From: Nocardia farcinica
GTDB taxonomy: Bacteria; Actinomycetota; Actinomycetes; Mycobacteriales; Mycobacteriaceae
Assembly: GCF_001182745.1 (NCBI RefSeq)
Contig: NZ_LN868938.1
Coordinates: forward strand, 1-64,000
Direction of reading: 5' to 3'
Length of the DNA: 64,000 bases
The notes beneath the pieces were generated by a model. That model was not told where the DNA came from, ran no database searches, and saw only the letters and a list, made by a program, of their open reading frames with translations. Positions 61,335-64,000 of the stretch are shown here, piece by piece. A program made the translations under genes and the position numbers. Numbering within the stretch: position 1 is the first letter of the stretch; each line of letters begins with the position of its first letter.

Positions 61335-62266
61335 CGACGGAAACGGAGACCACAGGCGTGACGGACATCGGCGGGACGGACATCGAGTTCACGAAGGGCC
61401 ACGGCACCGAGAACGACTTCGTCGTGCTGCCCGACGAGGACGTCCGGCTCGACCTGACGCCCGCGCGGGTGGCCGCGCTCTGCGACCGGCAGCGCGGCCT
61501 CGGCGCGGACGGGGTGCTGCGGGTGGCGCGCGCCGGTGCGCTGCTGCGCGCGGGCGTGCTCGACGCGTTGCCCGCCGGGGTGTCCGACACCGACTGGTTC
61601 ATGGACTACCGCAACGCCGACGGATCGATCGCGGAGATGTGCGGCAACGGCGTGCGGGTCTTCGCCCACTACCTGGCCGCCACCGGACGTGCGGAGGGCA
61701 CCGAGCACGTGGTCGGCAGTCGTGCGGGCGCGCGGCCGGTGACCGTGCACGCGGCCGGCCCGACTCACGGCGAGGTCACCGTGGCGATGGGGGAGGTCCG
61801 TGCGCTGGGCGCCTCCACCGCGACCGTGGCCGGCTGGGGCTACTCCGGTCTCGGTATCGATGTCGGGAATCCGCACCTGGCGTGCGTGGACCCCACACTC
61901 ACCGCGGAGGCGCTGGCCAAGCTGGACCTGACCGTCTCGCCCGGCTACGACCCCGACCTGTTCCCGCACGGGGTGAACGTCGAGATCCTGACCCCGCTCG
62001 ACGAGCAGCGCGCGGTGGACATGCGCGTCTACGAGCGCGGCGTCGGCGAAACCCGGTCGTGCGGAACGGGAACCGTGGCGGCGGCGGCCGCGGCCCTGAG
62101 TGCCGAGGGCTTCGAGCTGGCCACCGGCAGCGGGGCGGTCACCGTACGGGTGCCCGGCGGCGCGGTGCGGGTCGGGCTGGAGGCGGGCTCGGCGTGGCTG
62201 CGCGGTCCGTCGGTGCTGGTCGCCACCGGTCGCCTCACGGCGGACTGGTGGCAGACGCTCGGATGA
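61331..62266 (+). CDS. dapF: diaminopimelate epimerase
   Basis: This 311-residue enzyme converts LL- to meso-diaminopimelate. Catalytic cysteines are C104 in [19 protein letters not shown] and C244 in [34 protein letters not shown] is the conserved N-terminus. The first ~18 residues ([15 protein letters not shown]) are an extra Thr-rich lead, and GTG 61358 could be the start. ATG 61331 overlaps the previous stop. Confidence 0.96.
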   Translation: MTTETETTGVTDIGGTDIEFTKGHGTENDFVVLPDEDVRLDLTPARVAALCDRQRGLGADGVLRVARAGALLRAGVLDALPAGVSDTDWFMDYRNADGSIAEMCGNGVRVFAHYLAATGRAEGTEHVVGSRAGARPVTVHAAGPTHGEVTVAMGEVRALGASTATVAGWGYSGLGIDVGNPHLACVDPTLTAEALAKLDLTVSPGYDPDLFPHGVNVEILTPLDEQRAVDMRVYERGVGETRSCGTGTVAAAAAALSAEGFELATGSGAVTVRVPGGAVRVGLEAGSAWLRGPSVLVATGRLTADWWQTLG

Positions 62267-62324
62267 TCACCCGGGCGAAATCGGAATGCACGCCACCCCA
62301 CCGGCGTGGCAGCATGGATGGTGT

Positions 62325-63932
62325 ATGAGGAAATCAGAGACGTTCGACATCACTTCGACCTCCGGCGCGAACGACGACGCCGACCAGGCCGAATTCACTT
62401 CTGACATCGATCTCACCGACGGCGACGTCACCGACGAGAACGATGACTACGCGCGCGAAGGCGACGTTCTCGCCGAGCGTGCCGCCCGCATGAAGCGCAA
62501 CGGCTGGACCGCCGAGCCCACCGCGGGCGAACTTCAGCTCGAGGAACGCAGCTCGTTGCGCCGCGTGGCCGGGCTGTCCACCGAACTCACCGACATCACC
62601 GAGGTCGAATACCGGCAGCTGCGCCTGGAACGCGTCGTGCTGGTCGGCGTGTGGACCTCGGGCACGGCCGCCCAGGCCGAGGCGAGCATGGCCGAGCTGG
62701 CCGCCCTCGCCGAGACCGCCGGGTCGCAGGTGCTCGAGGCGCTGATCCAGCGCCGCGACAAGCCGGACCCGGCCACCTACATCGGCTCCGGCAAGGCCGA
62801 CGAACTGCGGGCCGTCGTGCTCGAGACCGGCGCCGACACGGTGATCTGCGACGGCGAGCTGACCCCGGCGCAGCTGACCGCGCTGGAGAAGGTGGTCAAG
62901 GTCAAGGTCATCGACCGGACCGCGCTGATCCTGGACATCTTCGCCCAGCACGCCACCTCCAGCGAGGGCAAGGCGCAGGTCTCGCTGGCACAGATGGAGT
63001 ACATGCTGCCCCGGCTGCGCGGCTGGGGTGAGTCGATGTCCCGGCAGGCCGGTGGCCGCGCGGGCAGCAACGGCGGCGTGGGCCTGCGCGGTCCCGGTGA
63101 GACGAAGATCGAGACCGATCGCCGTCGCATCCGCGAGCGCATGGCGAAACTGCGCCGGGACATCCGCGAGATGAAGACCGCCCGCGAGACCAAGCGGGCG
63201 CGCCGGGCGTCCTCGGGCATTCCCCAGGTCGCCATCGTCGGTTACACCAACGCGGGCAAGTCGAGCCTGATGAACGCGCTCACCGGCTCCGGGGTCCTGG
63301 TGCAGGACGCGCTGTTCGCCACCCTCGATCCGACCACCCGCCGGGCCGAGCTCGACGACGGGCGCGAGGTCGTGTTCACCGACACGGTCGGGTTCGTCCG
63401 GCACCTGCCGACCCAGCTGGTCGAGGCGTTCCGTTCGACGCTGGAGGAGGTGACCGGCGCGGATCTGCTGCTGCACGTGGTCGACGGTTCCGATCCCGAC
63501 CCGGCGGGCCAGATCAAGGCCGTGCGCGAGGTGATCGCCGACGTCATCAAGGAGTCCGGGGCCGCGGCGCCGCCGGAACTGCTGGTGGTGAACAAGATCG
63601 ACGCGATCTCGCCGATGCGGCGCACCGAGTTGCGCGGCCTGCTGCCGGACGCGGAGTTCGTCTCCGCGCACACCGGTGCGGGCGTCGACGGGCTGCGGGC
63701 CCGGCTGAACGAGGTACTCGGTGGTCTCGACGTGGAGGTCGGCGTGCTGCTGCCCTACACCCGGGGCGACCTGCTGGCCCGCGTGCACGCCGACGGCCGG
63801 ATCCTCGAATCGGCGCACGAGGAGGGCGGCACCCGGCTGCGGGCCCGTGTCCCGCACGCGCTGGCGGCGGCGCTGTCGGAGTACGCGCACGCCGGTGCCG
63901 CCGGCGAGCCGGTCGGGGCCGAGCGGACATAG
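62325..63932 (+). CDS. hflX: ribosome-associated GTPase HflX
   Basis: This is a 535-residue GTPase that rescues or splits stalled ribosomes. It has an acidic N-terminal extension (about 1-60), the HflX N-domain (LVGVWTSGTAAQAEASMAEL, QRRDKPDPATYIGSGKADEL), a coiled linker with GGVGLRGPGETKIETDRRRI, and a G domain with G1 GYTNAGKSS near residue 306, G3 DTVGF and G4 NKID. ATG 62325 is chosen. A strong terminator follows. Confidence 0.95.
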   Translation: MRKSETFDITSTSGANDDADQAEFTSDIDLTDGDVTDENDDYAREGDVLAERAARMKRNGWTAEPTAGELQLEERSSLRRVAGLSTELTDITEVEYRQLRLERVVLVGVWTSGTAAQAEASMAELAALAETAGSQVLEALIQRRDKPDPATYIGSGKADELRAVVLETGADTVICDGELTPAQLTALEKVVKVKVIDRTALILDIFAQHATSSEGKAQVSLAQMEYMLPRLRGWGESMSRQAGGRAGSNGGVGLRGPGETKIETDRRRIRERMAKLRRDIREMKTARETKRARRASSGIPQVAIVGYTNAGKSSLMNALTGSGVLVQDALFATLDPTTRRAELDDGREVVFTDTVGFVRHLPTQLVEAFRSTLEEVTGADLLLHVVDGSDPDPAGQIKAVREVIADVIKESGAAAPPELLVVNKIDAISPMRRTELRGLLPDAEFVSAHTGAGVDGLRARLNEVLGGLDVEVGVLLPYTRGDLLARVHADGRILESAHEEGGTRLRARVPHALAAALSEYAHAGAAGEPVGAERT

Positions 63933-63957
63933 CACCGACGCGGAAAATAGAACCGAC

Positions 63958-63993
63958 CGATACGTCCGGCGCCGGATGGCGCCGGACGTATCG
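63958..63993 (+). terminator. terminator after hflX
   Basis: CGATACGTCCGGCGCC (63958-63973) pairs perfectly with GGCGCCGGACGTATCG (63978-63993) around GGAT. It ends the miaA-dapF-hflX block. Confidence 0.85.
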
Positions 63994-64000
63994 GGTTCGC

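Overview
The window is a high-GC actinobacterial chromosome segment, most likely from Nocardia or a close Nocardiaceae relative. Gene content and order follow the Mycobacterium tuberculosis Rv2786c-Rv2725c block: ribF, rpsO, gpsI, pepR, dapB, dapA, rnj, ftsK, argA-type GNAT, pgsA, cinA, clgR, pspA, pspM, glycosyltransferase, DUF3046, recA, recX, miaB, DUF349, miaA, dapF, hflX. The genus call is an inference from gene order, GC and codon use. GTG starts, 4-bp stop/start overlaps and probable leaderless starts are common. No rRNA, tRNA or CRISPR array is visible.

Region 1-5.0 kb is the right end of an integrated element. It has a tyrosine integrase and an excisionase-like HTH protein, preceded by a three-gene cassette (83-aa protein, DUF6879-type protein, Scr1-type XRE regulator with a DUF5753-like C-terminus). 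Further left is a decayed stretch with several apparent single-base frameshifts. The integrase stops 22 bp before the ribF start, so the element probably used the 5' end of ribF or its leader as its attachment site.

Region 5.0-15.1 kb holds core genes: ribF, rpsO, gpsI with a structured leader that fits the Actino-pnp RNA, a zinc M16 protease and dapB. Among them are an ArsR/MFS efflux pair and a zinc alcohol dehydrogenase. Region 15.1-20.9 kb has a TPR-like membrane protein, a flavodoxin-fold protein, a three-gene signalling operon (LuxR-type response regulator, DesK-like kinase and a membrane partner with no visible ATPase boxes), a YcaQ-family protein and a HicB/Arc-like protein with a repeated operator. 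Region 21.0-28.6 kb has dapA-rnj, two small exported proteins, a TIGR03085 protein and ftsK.

Region 28.6-36.5 kb is accessory. It contains a GAP-family membrane protein, two divergently placed DUF1254/DUF1214 proteins surrounding a DUF202 pair and a lone Fe(III)-type substrate-binding lipoprotein, an APH(6)/hydroxyurea-kinase-like gene and a TerC protein. Region 36.5-41.4 kb is the envelope-stress block: argA-type GNAT, pgsA-cinA, clgR with a SigE-like promoter, pspA, pspM and a 57-aa membrane protein ending at a strong hairpin.

Region 41.4-50.2 kb has a secreted cyclophilin, a PIG-L deacetylase, a GT1 glycosyltransferase, DUF3046 coupled to a TPR-APH fusion, a small redox/regulatory group, and recA-recX. 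recA carries both a LexA box and a RecA-NDp (PafBC) promoter. Region 50.4-64 kb has a hydroxyacyl-CoA dehydrogenase, gluABCD glutamate uptake, miaB with a coupled membrane protein, a DUF349 protein, and a tightly coupled run (Rv2728c-like, miaA, TrmH/TsnR-type methyltransferase, dapF), followed by hflX and a strong terminator.
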